Assembly: GCF_025403375.1 (NCBI RefSeq)
Contig: NZ_JAMPTM010000001.1
Location: 1-64,000, forward strand
Direction of reading: 5' to 3'
Origin: Frankia gtarii
GTDB lineage: Bacteria; Actinomycetota; Actinomycetes; Frankiales; Frankiaceae
Length of the DNA: 64,000 bases
Below are positions 16,504 through 25,142 of the stretch, piece by piece. The translations under genes and the position numbers were made by a program. The notes beneath the pieces are model-generated. The model worked only from the letters and a program-made list of their open reading frames with translations. It did not search any database and had not been told where the DNA came from. Numbering within the stretch: position 1 is the stretch's first letter; each line of letters starts with the position of its first letter.

Positions 16504-17345
16504 GCGCGGCCTCCGGCATCACCCGTGCGGTCGACGAGGTCGGTGAGTTCCGCCCAGCGCGGCTCGCGGCGCTCGGCGAAGGCCGCCGGGCCCTCCCGCT
16601 GGTCGGGATGGCCCCACACGGAGACCAGCTCGGCGGCGCCGGCCCGGCACGCCTCCGTCAGTCCGCTCTCCAGGGCGCCCCACAGGGCGCGTTTGGTCGC
16701 CCGCATGGCGACCGGCGAGTTCCGCGCGATGTTCTCGGCGATCTCGCCGGCGCGTGCGCGCAACCGCTCCGGCGGGTCGACGACCTCGCTGACCATGCCG
16801 AGCTCGTAGGCCCGCGAGGCGGGCATCCGTTCGTGCCGGCCGATCAGCGCCATCCGCATCACCGGCTCGAACGGCATCTTGCGCAGCAACGCGATCGCCT
16901 CGAACGCCACCACCTGGCCGGCGGAGACGTGCGGGTCGAAGAACTGGGCGTCGGAGGCGGCGATGACGATGTCGGCGTCGGCGACGAAGTGGAAGCCGCC
17001 GCCGGCGCACAACCCGTTCACCGCGGCGATCACCGGTTTGCGGACCTTCTGGTGCCAGGCGGTGAAGTGCAGGTCGAAGGTCTCGACGGAGGCGCGGTAA
17101 CGCTCCATGCCGACTCCGTCGGTCGCGAGTTCGGTCATGTCGGCCCCGGTCTGGAAGGCGCGTCCCTCGCCCGTCTGGACGATGACCTTCACCTCGGGGT
17201 CGGCGTCGAGCTCGGTCCAGGCGGTCGCGAACTCGTCCCGCATCGCGTTGTTCATCGCGTTGAGCTGCCGGGGCCGGTTGTTGATCAGCCAGCCGACCCG
17301 CCCCCGCCGTTCGACGACCAGGGTCTCGTAAGAGGAGTAGTTCAT
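16500..17345 (-). CDS. Enoyl-CoA hydratase/isomerase (crotonase), copy A of a tandem pair
   Basis: 281 residues from ATG 17345, three bases after GAGGA. Crotonase loops FQTGADMTEL and NGLCAGGGFHFVADADI form the oxyanion hole, and FDPHVSAGQVVAFEAIALLRKMP covers the region of the catalytic acid. Its ATG overlaps the stop of the crotonase gene at 17342 and its own stop overlaps the ligase start, so three genes are tightly coupled. It is clearly a sibling of the neighbour: both share WLI.(N/D)RP, VIAAVNGLC.GGG.HFVADADIVIAASDA and AAELVS.WGHPDQ.EGPAAFA.RREPRW. The pair may act in sequence or as a mixed hexamer. Confidence 0.92.
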   Translation of the reverse strand: MNYSSYETLVVERRGRVGWLINNRPRQLNAMNNAMRDEFATAWTELDADPEVKVIVQTGEGRAFQTGADMTELATDGVGMERYRASVETFDLHFTAWHQKVRKPVIAAVNGLCAGGGFHFVADADIVIAASDAQFFDPHVSAGQVVAFEAIALLRKMPFEPVMRMALIGRHERMPASRAYELGMVSEVVDPPERLRARAGEIAENIARNSPVAMRATKRALWGALESGLTEACRAGAAELVSVWGHPDQREGPAAFAERREPRWAELTDLVDRTGDAGGRA

Positions 17346-18253
17346 CGGTCCTCGTCTCCCGCGGACGGATCGGATCGGTGCGGCCGCGCCGACGCGCCAG
17401 AAGCCGCCGGAACAGCCGCCGGAACAGCCGCGGACACGGCCCCAGGCACGGCCCGCGGGTCGCCGGAATCGCCCCACCGCGGCTCGCGCCGCTGCGCGAA
17501 CGCGGCCGGGCCCTCGAGCTGGTCGGGGTGCCCCCACATGGACACCAGCTCGGCGGCGCCGGCGTGGCAGGCGTCGGTGAGCCCGGCCTCCAGCGCTCCC
17601 CACAGGGCCCGCTTGGTCGCGGCCATCGCCGCCGGGGAGTTGCGGGCGAGCGTCTCGGCGAGCTCCTGCGCCCGGTCGCGCAGCGCCGACGGCGGGTCGA
17701 CCACCTCGCTGATCATGCCGAGCTGGTACGCCCGGGCCGCGCCGAGGCGCTCGTGCCGGCCGGACAGCGCCATCCGCATGACCGTCTCGGCGGCGATGCG
17801 CCGGCTCAGGGTGATGCCCTCGAAGGCGGTGGCCTGCCCGACCGACACGTGGGTGTCGGTGAACTCGGCGTCGGAGGCGGCGATGACGATGTCGGCGTCG
17901 GCGACGAAGTGCAGGCCGCCGCCGACGCACAGCCCGTTCACCGCGGCGATCACCGGCTTCGACACCCCGTTCTGCCAGCCGGTGAGCCGCAGCTGGGCCC
18001 GCCTGGTCTGGCGGGACTGCTCCCGCAGCGCCGCCGGGTCCCGGCTGAGCTGGGCCAGGTCGAGCCCGGTCTGGAAGCGCCGGCCCGCCCCGGTGTTGAC
18101 GATGACGCCGACGGCCGGGTCGGCGTCGAGCTCCGCCCAGGCCCGCGGCAGCTCGGTGAACATCACCGCGTCCATGGCGTTCCCGGCGGCGGGACGGTCG
18201 AAGATCAGCCAGCCGACGGGGCCGCGCCGTTCGACGAGAAGGGTCGAGTACAT
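17342..18253 (-). CDS. Enoyl-CoA hydratase/isomerase (crotonase), copy B of a tandem pair
   Basis: 303 residues from ATG 18253, one base after the acyl-CoA dehydrogenase stop; a longer frame to 18307 would run into that gene. The crotonase core is complete (FQTGLDLAQL, NGLCVGGGLHFVADADI, TDTHVSVGQATAFEGI). Unlike copy A it ends in a 40-residue Ala/Val/Pro-rich tail, part of which comes from a 12-bp tandem duplication at 17402-17425. In copy A the catalytic-region residue pattern is FDPHVS, here TDTHVS, a hint that the two have different reactions. Confidence 0.92.
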   Translation of the reverse strand: MYSTLLVERRGPVGWLIFDRPAAGNAMDAVMFTELPRAWAELDADPAVGVIVNTGAGRRFQTGLDLAQLSRDPAALREQSRQTRRAQLRLTGWQNGVSKPVIAAVNGLCVGGGLHFVADADIVIAASDAEFTDTHVSVGQATAFEGITLSRRIAAETVMRMALSGRHERLGAARAYQLGMISEVVDPPSALRDRAQELAETLARNSPAAMAATKRALWGALEAGLTDACHAGAAELVSMWGHPDQLEGPAAFAQRREPRWGDSGDPRAVPGAVSAAVPAAVPAASGASARPHRSDPSAGDEDR

Positions 18254-18254
18254 G

Positions 18255-19589
18255 TCAGCTCCGGGGGACGTCGCGCCAGGGCCGGCCGCGGTAGGGGTCG
18301 GGTTCACGGGGCAGGCCCAGTACCCGCTCGGCGAGGATGTTCTTGTTGACCTCGGTCGTCCCGCCCTCGATGGTGTTCGCCCGGCTGCGCAGCATGCCCC
18401 GGACCTCGTGCGACAGCGACTGCGCGTACTCCTGCGCGTCGCTCTCCCACGCCGCGCCGAACGGCCCCAGCAGATCTACCGCGAGTGCCTGCATCCGCTG
18501 GTTGAGCGTGCCCTGGTGCACCTTGCCGATCGAGCTCTCCGGGCCCGGCGGCAGACCCGCCCGCAGCCGGTCGCGGACCCGCTCGTTGGTCCAGCCGCGG
18601 ATGCGCTCCTCGCTGTAGAGCCTGACGATCTCCTGCCGGACGACCGGGTCGTCCCAGCCCCCGGGCCGGCCCTCGGCGCTGATCCGCCGGGCGAGCCGGA
18701 TCAGGTACTGGATCCCAGAACCGCCGATCCGGTCGACGCCGCCGGAACCGGCACCCGAGACCATTTGCCGCTCGCCCGACAGGGTGGCGCCTGCGACCCG
18801 CCAGCCGTCGCCGACCCGCCCGATCCGCTGACTGTCCGGGATCACGGCGTCGTCGAGGAAGACCTCGCAGAAGTCGATCTCACCGGTGATGTGCCGCAGC
18901 GGGCGCACGTCCACGCCGGGCTGGTGCAGGTCGAGCAGGAAGTAGGTGAGGCCGGCCCGCTTGGGCTGGTCGGGATCCGTGCGGGCCAGCAGCACCCCGA
19001 AGTCGGCCTTGAAACCCCAGGTGGTCCAGACCTTCTGCCCGTTGACGATCCACGAGTCGCCCTCCTGGACGGCCCGGGTCGCCAGCGAGGCGAGGTCCGA
19101 GCCCGCGCCCGGCTCGGAGAAGAGCTGGCACCAGAACTCCTCGTTGCGCACGATCGGTGGCAGGAACCGCCGGCGCTGTTCCTCGCTGCCGTGCGCGAAC
19201 AGCGCCGGCGCCGCGTTGGACAGCCCGAGCGGGTTGAGCCGGCCGAGGTTGAACGGGCGCAGCTCCGCCTCGGCGGCCCGGGCGAGCTGCGCGCTCAGCC
19301 CCAGCCCGCCGTACTCCGGCTCCCAGGTCGGCGCGACCAGCCCGGAGGCGCCGAACACCGGGTACCAGCGTTCGTAGTCCTCCCGGGACCGCACGGCGCG
19401 GATCGCTGCGGCCCCGCCCCGGCCGGCCGCCTCCCGCCAGGCGGCCGGCACGTGCCGGCCCACCCACGCCCGGACGGCCTCGCTCACCTGCGCCGCGGTG
19501 GGACCCTCGGGCAGCGCCAGCCGGCCGGCCGCGCCGACACCCATGCCTGCGCCGACACCCATGTCCGCGCGGGACTCCGTCTCGGTCAT
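18255..19589 (-). CDS. Acyl-CoA dehydrogenase (FadE-type)
   Basis: 444 residues from ATG 19589, three bases after the preceding crotonase stop. FAD/substrate motifs are intact: QLFSEPGAGSDLASL, WIVNGQKVWTTWGFKADFGVLLART, and the C-terminal NTIEGGTTEVNKNILAERVLGLPRE. Its size and N-terminus (WEPEYGGLGLSAQLARAAEAELRP) match the large FadE proteins of actinobacterial steroid and terpenoid pathways, which desaturate CoA esters and pass electrons to ETF. The N-terminal GVGAGMGVGA stretch comes from an 18-bp duplication (19531-19566). It sits between crotonases in the operon and should produce the enoyl-CoA they hydrate. Confidence 0.92.
   Translation of the reverse strand: MTETESRADMGVGAGMGVGAAGRLALPEGPTAAQVSEAVRAWVGRHVPAAWREAAGRGGAAAIRAVRSREDYERWYPVFGASGLVAPTWEPEYGGLGLSAQLARAAEAELRPFNLGRLNPLGLSNAAPALFAHGSEEQRRRFLPPIVRNEEFWCQLFSEPGAGSDLASLATRAVQEGDSWIVNGQKVWTTWGFKADFGVLLARTDPDQPKRAGLTYFLLDLHQPGVDVRPLRHITGEIDFCEVFLDDAVIPDSQRIGRVGDGWRVAGATLSGERQMVSGAGSGGVDRIGGSGIQYLIRLARRISAEGRPGGWDDPVVRQEIVRLYSEERIRGWTNERVRDRLRAGLPPGPESSIGKVHQGTLNQRMQALAVDLLGPFGAAWESDAQEYAQSLSHEVRGMLRSRANTIEGGTTEVNKNILAERVLGLPREPDPYRGRPWRDVPRS
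19531..19566. repeat. 18-bp tandem duplication in acyl-CoA dehydrogenase N-terminus
   Basis: GCGCCGACACCCATG plus three bases is present twice in a row, adding six residues in frame. Confidence 0.8.
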
Positions 19590-19592
19590 GCG

Positions 19593-20405
19593 TCACCGTC
19601 CCTTGAACCGCGGCGGGCGCCGCTCGGAGAAGGCGGCGAGGCCCTCGCGGAAGTCCTCGCTGCGCGAGGACAGCTCGAGCCCGAACGCCTCGTCCCGGAG
19701 GTGATCGTCCAGCCCCGACGCCACGCCCGCGTGCAGCAGCCACTTGGTCAGGCCGAGGGCGACGGTCGCGGACGAGCCGAGCGCGTCGACGACCTCCCCG
19801 ACCGCCTTGTCGATCTCCTCGGGGGGCGCGGCCCGGTCGATGAGGCCCCAGTCGGCCGCGGTCCGCCCGTCCAGCTTCTCCCCGAGCAGGAGCATCCGCC
19901 GGGCCCGGACGTCGCCGATCCGCCGGGGCAGCATCCAGGTCAGCCCGCTGTCCGGGGTGAACCCGCGGTCGGCGAACGGCGCCCAGAAGGTCGCGTCCGT
20001 GCTGGCGACGGTGACATCGGCCGCCACGGCGAGCGCCAGGCCGATGCCCGCCGCCCAGCCCTGGACGGCGCACACCACCGGGGTCTGGACCGTGGCCACC
20101 AGCGGGATGAGCCGGTGGGCGGCCGCCGGCAGCCGCCGCTGGATGCTGCCCGCCCGCGGCCGGGGGCCGGTCGCGTTGTTGCGGGCCACGATGTCGGCGC
20201 CGCCGCAGAAGTGCTCCCCGGCGCCCGAGAGCACGATCACCCGGACGGCCTCGTCCTGGCCGGCCTGTTCGACGGCGTCGGCGAGGCCCGCCATCATCGC
20301 GTCGCTGACCGCGTTGCGCTTGTCCGGCCGGTCGAGCCGCAGCCGCAGCACGCCGTCGACCAGGGCCACGTCGAGGCCGGCAGTGCCGGCGTACCCGCCG
20401 CTCAC
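19593..20405 (-). CDS. Enoyl-CoA hydratase/isomerase (crotonase) family protein
   Basis: 270 residues from GTG 20405, which overlaps the upstream stop as GTGA. Motifs: VALVDGVLRLRLDRPDKRNAV, FCGGADIVARNN, QGWAAGIGLALAVAADV, FADRGFTPDSGLTWMLPRRIG, and the common ending EGLAAFSERRPPRFKGR. The TPDSG sequence in the catalytic loop differs from the usual Glu-containing version of hydratases (P-E-x-x-L-G), which leans towards an isomerase or a 1,2-addition variant. It is not part of the tandem crotonase pair by sequence. Confidence 0.9.
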   Translation of the reverse strand: MSGGYAGTAGLDVALVDGVLRLRLDRPDKRNAVSDAMMAGLADAVEQAGQDEAVRVIVLSGAGEHFCGGADIVARNNATGPRPRAGSIQRRLPAAAHRLIPLVATVQTPVVCAVQGWAAGIGLALAVAADVTVASTDATFWAPFADRGFTPDSGLTWMLPRRIGDVRARRMLLLGEKLDGRTAADWGLIDRAAPPEEIDKAVGEVVDALGSSATVALGLTKWLLHAGVASGLDDHLRDEAFGLELSSRSEDFREGLAAFSERRPPRFKGR

Positions 20406-21721
20406 GGGCGCGCGAAGCGGTCGATGACGGCGTCGAGCGTCTCGGCCAGCGTGCTCGCCCCGCCCGGTGGATCGGGCAGCAGTACCGGCCCGCGTTCCCG
20501 GCTCGGCAGCAGAATCGTGGCGCTGCCCGGGGTGGTGACCTGGCCGCGCTGGTTGGTCGCGGTGAGCTCGACGTCGACCGCCGGGCGGTCCCCCTCGGCC
20601 AGGTAGTGCCGCACGACGGTGCCGCGGATCCACTGGGTGTCACCGACGTAGTTGAAGGCCCGGAACTCGCATCGCAGCTTCCACAGCCAGGCGTCGTCGC
20701 CCATCCAGTCGGTGCACAGGTGGATCAGCCACGTCTCGCGCATCCGGCCGTAGTCGAAGGTCGTGGGATTGCCGGACCGGCGGGCGAACTCCGGGTCCCA
20801 GTGCACCCGCTGCATGACGTCGGGGACGTTGAGCTCGTCGCGGTGGAAGAAGCGCGGGATCCGGGTCCGGTTGCGGGCGGCGAGCCGCAGCGCCGACACC
20901 CCGTAGATCCCCATGCCCATGCCGACGTGCCAGCAGACCATGTCGGTGACGGTGAGCGGCCCCTTCACCAGGGAACCGAGCTCGTCGCCGACCGCCACGT
21001 CCTCCCAGTACCGCGGGGTCGCCCCGCGGGGCGCCTCGACCGCGTAACTCGCCTCGATCTCGTCGATCTGCTCGTCGGTGTAGGGACTCAGCTTGATGCC
21101 GGCGTACTTGCCGCGTTCCCGGGCCTTCGACCGCTCGGTGCGGATCATGAGCTTGTACTGGCCGGCCAGCGGCCGCCCGGCGCCGTCCGCGAACACCTGG
21201 CCGGTCCACTCGTGCACCGCCCGGCCGGCGAACTCGCTCTGCTTGTCGTGCACGCCCACCAGGGCGTTGCGGCGGCGCACCCGGCCGTCCGGGCGCAGCG
21301 GCGCCCACCACTCCCGGGAGCTGGCGGAGTAGAAGGCGTGCACCCCCCGCAGCGGATCGCCCCGCATGAGCTCGCGCTTGTCCGCCGGGACTGCGGTGAC
21401 CTCGTCCTCACCGACGATCGTGTCGCCGCCCACCATCGGCGGCGGGGCGATCAGCCCGTTCCAGCGGGTGCCCGCCGCGTACTCCTCGTCGCACCACAGC
21501 GGGTTGTCGTCGCCGTAGGACATGGCCACCTGGCGGAAGGCATCCAGCCCCGGCCGCCGGTAGTGCGGCGGCACCGGGTTCGGCTCGGGGATGCCGATGC
21601 GGGAGCGCAGCCGGGCGATGCCCTCGTCGGTGATCTCCCGGGCGGCCCGCGGGGCCTTCGCCCCGGCCGGCGCGGAGCCTCCGTCCCTGGCCTGACCGGC
21701 GGCGGCCGTATCGGTCACCAT
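20402..21721 (-). CDS. Two-domain hot-dog (FAS1-like/MaoC_dehydrat_N) dehydratase
   Basis: 439 residues. The first half has the hot-dog segments MSYGDDNPLWCDEEYAAGTRW and NGLIAPPPMVGG. The second half starts at RYWEDVAVGDELGSLVKGPLTVTDM and continues with a second hot-dog. It belongs to the acyl dehydratases that act on bulky enoyl-CoAs, as ChsH1-like proteins do in steroid side-chain degradation. It is first gene of the leftward operon. The start at ATG 21721 has no good SD, and a 17-bp perfect tandem duplication lies exactly over it (21712-21745), producing a second ATGGTGACC just upstream in another frame. The real start could be the GTG next to it. Confidence 0.85.
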   Translation of the reverse strand: MVTDTAAAGQARDGGSAPAGAKAPRAAREITDEGIARLRSRIGIPEPNPVPPHYRRPGLDAFRQVAMSYGDDNPLWCDEEYAAGTRWNGLIAPPPMVGGDTIVGEDEVTAVPADKRELMRGDPLRGVHAFYSASSREWWAPLRPDGRVRRRNALVGVHDKQSEFAGRAVHEWTGQVFADGAGRPLAGQYKLMIRTERSKARERGKYAGIKLSPYTDEQIDEIEASYAVEAPRGATPRYWEDVAVGDELGSLVKGPLTVTDMVCWHVGMGMGIYGVSALRLAARNRTRIPRFFHRDELNVPDVMQRVHWDPEFARRSGNPTTFDYGRMRETWLIHLCTDWMGDDAWLWKLRCEFRAFNYVGDTQWIRGTVVRHYLAEGDRPAVDVELTATNQRGQVTTPGSATILLPSRERGPVLLPDPPGGASTLAETLDAVIDRFARP

Positions 21722-21745
21722 GGGAACTCGGTCACCATGGGAACT
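21712..21745. repeat. 17-bp tandem duplication over a start codon
   Basis: CGGTCACCATGGGAACT occurs at 21712-21728 and again, base for base, at 21729-21745. On the minus strand each copy carries an ATGGTGACC; the downstream one is the annotated start of the hot-dog dehydratase. Confidence 0.9.
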
Positions 21746-21920
21746 GCCTGGGTTGGCCTGGCCTCATCAGGACTGCCTCCGATCGGCCGCGGCGTCGCGG
21801 CGGAACACGTGGAGCGGGGCGGGCCGCAACGGCGACGCGGTGGGACCGGGCAACCCGTCACCACCGTCGTTGCCCCCGTCCACCGCCGTCACGGTGGAGA
21901 ATGACGACGACCGCTCACAT

Positions 21921-21940
21921 CATAATGTATATTGTATTTT
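21921..21940. promoter_or_regulatory. AT-rich element in divergent promoter
   Basis: CATAATGTATATTGTATTTT contains TTGTAT and lies 52 bases before the acyl-CoA dehydrogenase gene at 21992 and about 200 bases before the opposite dehydratase operon. It may serve both directions. Confidence 0.5.
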
Positions 21941-21991
21941 CTGCCAACCGGACGAATCCATCGCCGGACGACCCATCAAGGAGGTGGACGG

Positions 21992-23209
21992 ATGCGGCTG
22001 AGGGACTCCGAGTCGGACTCTCGGTTCCGCAAGGAGGTGCGTGCGTGGCTCGCCGGCGCGGTCAGCGACCTCGGACCGGCGCCCGCGGATGTCGACGACT
22101 GGGCGGCTCGCCGAGCGTATGACCGTCGCTGGCAGAGCAGGCTCCAGGATGCCGGCTTCGCCGGGATCGACTGGCCGCGCGCCTACGGCGGCCGCGGGGC
22201 CACGCCCACCGAGCATCTGATCTTCCTCGAGGAGTCGGCCGCGGCGGGCGCCCCCGACCTCGGGGTCTTCTTCGTCAGCCAGCTCCACGCCGGGCCCACC
22301 CTCATCGCGGAGGGGACGGAGCGGCAGCGGGCGTTCCACCTGCCGAAGATCCTGGCCGGCGAGTCCGTCTGGTGCCAGGGCTTCTCCGAGCCCGGCGCCG
22401 GCAGCGACCTCGCCGGGCTGCGGACCCGGGCGGTGCGCGACGGCGACGAGTACGTCATCACCGGCAGCAAGATCTGGACCTCGTTCGCCTTCGTGGCGGA
22501 CTACTGCGAACTGCTCGTCCGGACCGATCCGGCCGCCCCCCGCCACCGCGGCATCAGCTGGCTGATCATGCCGATGGACGCGCCGGGCATCGACGTCCGA
22601 CCGTTGCGGACCATCGAGGGCGAGAGCGAGTTCGCCGAGATGTACCTCGACGAGGTCCGGGTGCCGGCGGAGAACCTGGTCGGGGCCGAGAACGACGGCT
22701 GGCGGGTCGCCATGGTGACCTTCAGCTTCGAGCGGGGCACGGCGTTCGTGCGCGAACTGCTGGACGCGATGAGCCTCGCCCGCGGGCTGGCCGCGATCGC
22801 CCGCCGGGTCCCCCGCGGCACCGCCACCGCCTGGGACGACCCGGGTATCCGCCGCGACATCGGCACGGTCGCCGCCGAACTCGACGCGCTGTGGGCGCTG
22901 ACCAAGCGCAACGTCAGCCGGGCCGAGGGGGACGGGACCGACGGCGGCGGCCCGGTGCCGGTCGCCGGCGGGTCGGCGTTCAAACTGTCCTACGCCGAGG
23001 CCCTGCACCACCTCGGCGAGGTCACCATGCGGGTACTCGACCGGTACGCGATCAGCCTGGACGACCTCGCCGGCGCGGTGGACCTGCCACTGGGCCGCCA
23101 CCTCCAGGGCCAGCTGCACGCCTTCGCGATCAGCATCGCGGCCGGCACCTCCCAGATCCAGCGCAACATCCTCGCCGAGCGTGTGCTCGGCCTGCCCAAG
23201 GAGCGCTGA
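21992..23209 (+). CDS. Acyl-CoA dehydrogenase, alpha-like subunit of an adjacent pair
   Basis: 405 residues from ATG 21992, with AAGGAGGTGGACGG directly before it; a frame reaching 21932 would start inside the AT-rich element. It has the intact flavin motifs CQGFSEPGAGSDLAGL and YVITGSKIWTSFAFVADYCELLVRTD and the C-terminal AAGTSQIQRNILAERVLGLPKE. A three-base gap separates it from the next acyl-CoA dehydrogenase gene. Side-by-side pairs of this kind form alpha2-beta2 heterotetramers in mycobacterial steroid degradation (ChsE1-ChsE2 and relatives); this copy matches the half that holds the full flavin-contact segment. Confidence 0.92.
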   Translation: MRLRDSESDSRFRKEVRAWLAGAVSDLGPAPADVDDWAARRAYDRRWQSRLQDAGFAGIDWPRAYGGRGATPTEHLIFLEESAAAGAPDLGVFFVSQLHAGPTLIAEGTERQRAFHLPKILAGESVWCQGFSEPGAGSDLAGLRTRAVRDGDEYVITGSKIWTSFAFVADYCELLVRTDPAAPRHRGISWLIMPMDAPGIDVRPLRTIEGESEFAEMYLDEVRVPAENLVGAENDGWRVAMVTFSFERGTAFVRELLDAMSLARGLAAIARRVPRGTATAWDDPGIRRDIGTVAAELDALWALTKRNVSRAEGDGTDGGGPVPVAGGSAFKLSYAEALHHLGEVTMRVLDRYAISLDDLAGAVDLPLGRHLQGQLHAFAISIAAGTSQIQRNILAERVLGLPKER

Positions 23210-23212
23210 GCA

Positions 23213-24211
23213 GTGCGTCTCGAACTCGACGACGACCAGCGGGCGCTGCAGGCAAGCGTCCGGGCGCTGTGCGCGGAGCACTTCCCGCTGGAACGCACCC
23301 GGACCTGGACCGACCGGGACAGCTTCGACCGGCGGGCCTGGCGGACGCTGGCCGAACTGGGCACGTTCGTCATGACCCGGTCCGCCGACGAGGGCGGGGC
23401 GGAACTGGCGACGGTCGACGCCGGGCTCGTCTACCAGGTGCTCGGCGCCGAGCTCGTACCCGGCCCACTCGTGGCGGCCGCGCTGGCCAGCGATCTGATC
23501 GACGAGGTCGGTACCGGGCAGCTGCTGGCCACGGTGGTCGAGCGACCGGCCGACGGGCAGCCGGCCGTGCTGCGTCACCTGGGCCTCGTCGACGTCGTGC
23601 TGGTCCTCGACGCCGCCGGGATCTGGCGGGTGGAACCGGCGGACGTCGACGCCCGACCGGTGACCAGCCCGTTGGACCCCACCACCCCGGTGTGGCTCGC
23701 GACCCGGCTGCCGCAGGGCGAGCGGGTCGGCGACGCGGCGCTGGCCGCCCGCTGGCGCCAGCGGGGCGACGTGCTCACCTCCGCTCTCCTGGCCGGCATC
23801 GCCGTGAAGGTGATCGAGGTCGCGGTGGCCTACGCGGCCCAGCGTGAGCAGTTCGGCCGGGTCATCGGCGGCTTCCAGGCGGTCAAGCATCTGCTCGCCG
23901 ACGGGTTCGCCCGGGCCGAGGTCGCCCGCGCGGCGGTGGACGCCGCCGCGGTGACCATCGACGAGCCCGGGGGCGGACCGGACGGGACCGCGGCCGCACG
24001 AGCGGTGGCCGGGGCACGGGTGGTGGCCGCGCGGGCGGCGGTCGCCAATTCCAAGACCGCGATCCAGGTTCACGGCGGCATGGGCTTCACCTGGGAGGCC
24101 ACCCCGCACCTCTATCTCAAGCGCGCCTGGCTGGAGGAGAACGTGTTCACCACCCCCGACGAAGCCGCGGAGCTGGTCGCGCGCACGCTCACGGCCGGGG
24201 AGGCGGCATGA
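23213..24211 (+). CDS. Acyl-CoA dehydrogenase, beta-like subunit of an adjacent pair
   Basis: 332 residues from GTG 23213, three bases after the partner's stop and with AAGGAG seven bases before. It is short: the flavin-contact TEP-GSD segment of the middle domain is lost. The C-terminal helices are kept (AYAAQREQFGRVIGGFQAVKHLLAD and IQVHGGMGFTWEATPHLYLKRAWLEE). This asymmetry is what is known for heteromeric FadE pairs, where one subunit supplies the catalytic base. It overlaps the crotonase ATG by four bases, so dehydrogenation and hydration are co-ordinated. Confidence 0.92.
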   Translation: MRLELDDDQRALQASVRALCAEHFPLERTRTWTDRDSFDRRAWRTLAELGTFVMTRSADEGGAELATVDAGLVYQVLGAELVPGPLVAAALASDLIDEVGTGQLLATVVERPADGQPAVLRHLGLVDVVLVLDAAGIWRVEPADVDARPVTSPLDPTTPVWLATRLPQGERVGDAALAARWRQRGDVLTSALLAGIAVKVIEVAVAYAAQREQFGRVIGGFQAVKHLLADGFARAEVARAAVDAAAVTIDEPGGGPDGTAAARAVAGARVVAARAAVANSKTAIQVHGGMGFTWEATPHLYLKRAWLEENVFTTPDEAAELVARTLTAGEAA

Positions 24212-25068
24212 CCACCGTCGCGTCCCCGACGCCGCCGGCGGAACCGACTCCCGACGGTGACGCGCCGGACATCACCCTGACCGTCCTGGACGGGATAGCG
24301 ACGATCACGCTGAACCGCCCGCGGGCCGGGAACGCGATCACCGCCGCGCAGCGGGAGACGCTGATCGGCTGGCTGGACCAGGCGAGCGCCGACGTGTCGA
24401 TCCGCTGCGTCGTGCTGGGCGCGACCGGCCGCCACTTCTGCACCGGAGCCGATCTACGCCAGTCGGGGCCAGGACCGGACCGCCCGGAGGGTGTCCCGGA
24501 GCCGGTCGTCGGCGACATCCGCCGACGCATGCTGCGCGGCACCCACCGGCTGATCCACGCCGTCCTGGACTGCGAGAAGCCGGTGATCGCGGCCGTGGGG
24601 GGCGCCGCGGCCGGCATCGGCGCCCACCTCGCCTTCGCGTGCGACATCGTCATCGCCTCCCACGAGGCGAAGTTCATCGAGGTGTTCGCCCGCCGCGGCC
24701 TGGTCGTCGACGGCCTGGGCACCTGGCTGCTCCCCCGGCTCATCGGACTGGCCCGGGCCCGCGAGCTGGCGCTGCTCGCCGAGGACGTGTCCGCCCGGCG
24801 GGCCGAGCAGATCGGGCTGATCACCCGGGCGGTGCCGGCCGACGTCCTCGACGCGACCGTGGCCGACCTCGCCGCGAAGCTGGCCGCCGGCCCCACCCGG
24901 GCCCACAGCGCCAGCAAGTGGCTGCTCAACCGTTCCCTCGACGTCGACCGCCACACCCACGCCCAGGAGGAGGCCTGGGTGGTCGAGCTGCTGTCCGGCA
25001 GCGTCGACGCGACCGAGGGCGTGGCCAGCTACGTCGAGCGTCGCCCCACCCACTTCCTCGGCTTCTGA
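24208..25068 (+). CDS. Enoyl-CoA hydratase/isomerase (crotonase) family protein
   Basis: 286 residues from ATG 24208, overlapping the dehydrogenase stop. Motifs: LTVLDGIATITLNRPRAGNAI, FCTGADLRQSG, VGGAAAGIGAHLAFACDIVIAS, and the end EGVASYVERRPTHFLGF. The catalytic-loop region reads FIEVFARRGLVVDGLGTWLLPRLIG, without the usual hydratase Glu at P-E; related enzymes with RRGL-VDGG loops are often isomerases or ring-acting crotonases. It probably acts on the product of the two upstream dehydrogenase subunits. Confidence 0.92.
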   Translation: MTTVASPTPPAEPTPDGDAPDITLTVLDGIATITLNRPRAGNAITAAQRETLIGWLDQASADVSIRCVVLGATGRHFCTGADLRQSGPGPDRPEGVPEPVVGDIRRRMLRGTHRLIHAVLDCEKPVIAAVGGAAAGIGAHLAFACDIVIASHEAKFIEVFARRGLVVDGLGTWLLPRLIGLARARELALLAEDVSARRAEQIGLITRAVPADVLDATVADLAAKLAAGPTRAHSASKWLLNRSLDVDRHTHAQEEAWVVELLSGSVDATEGVASYVERRPTHFLGF

Positions 25069-25142
25069 GCGACCGGCGCGGGCCAACGCCCCATCCGAAC
25101 CGACCCGACCGCGCCGCGCCGCGGCGTTCCTGGAGGTCAGCC

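Noticed and set aside
16608-20606. A rightward open frame of 1332 codons across the crotonase/dehydrogenase operon
   Set aside because: It is antisense to five well-supported genes with overlapping starts and stops, has no recognisable domain and has the Arg/Gly/His-rich composition of GC shadow frames.
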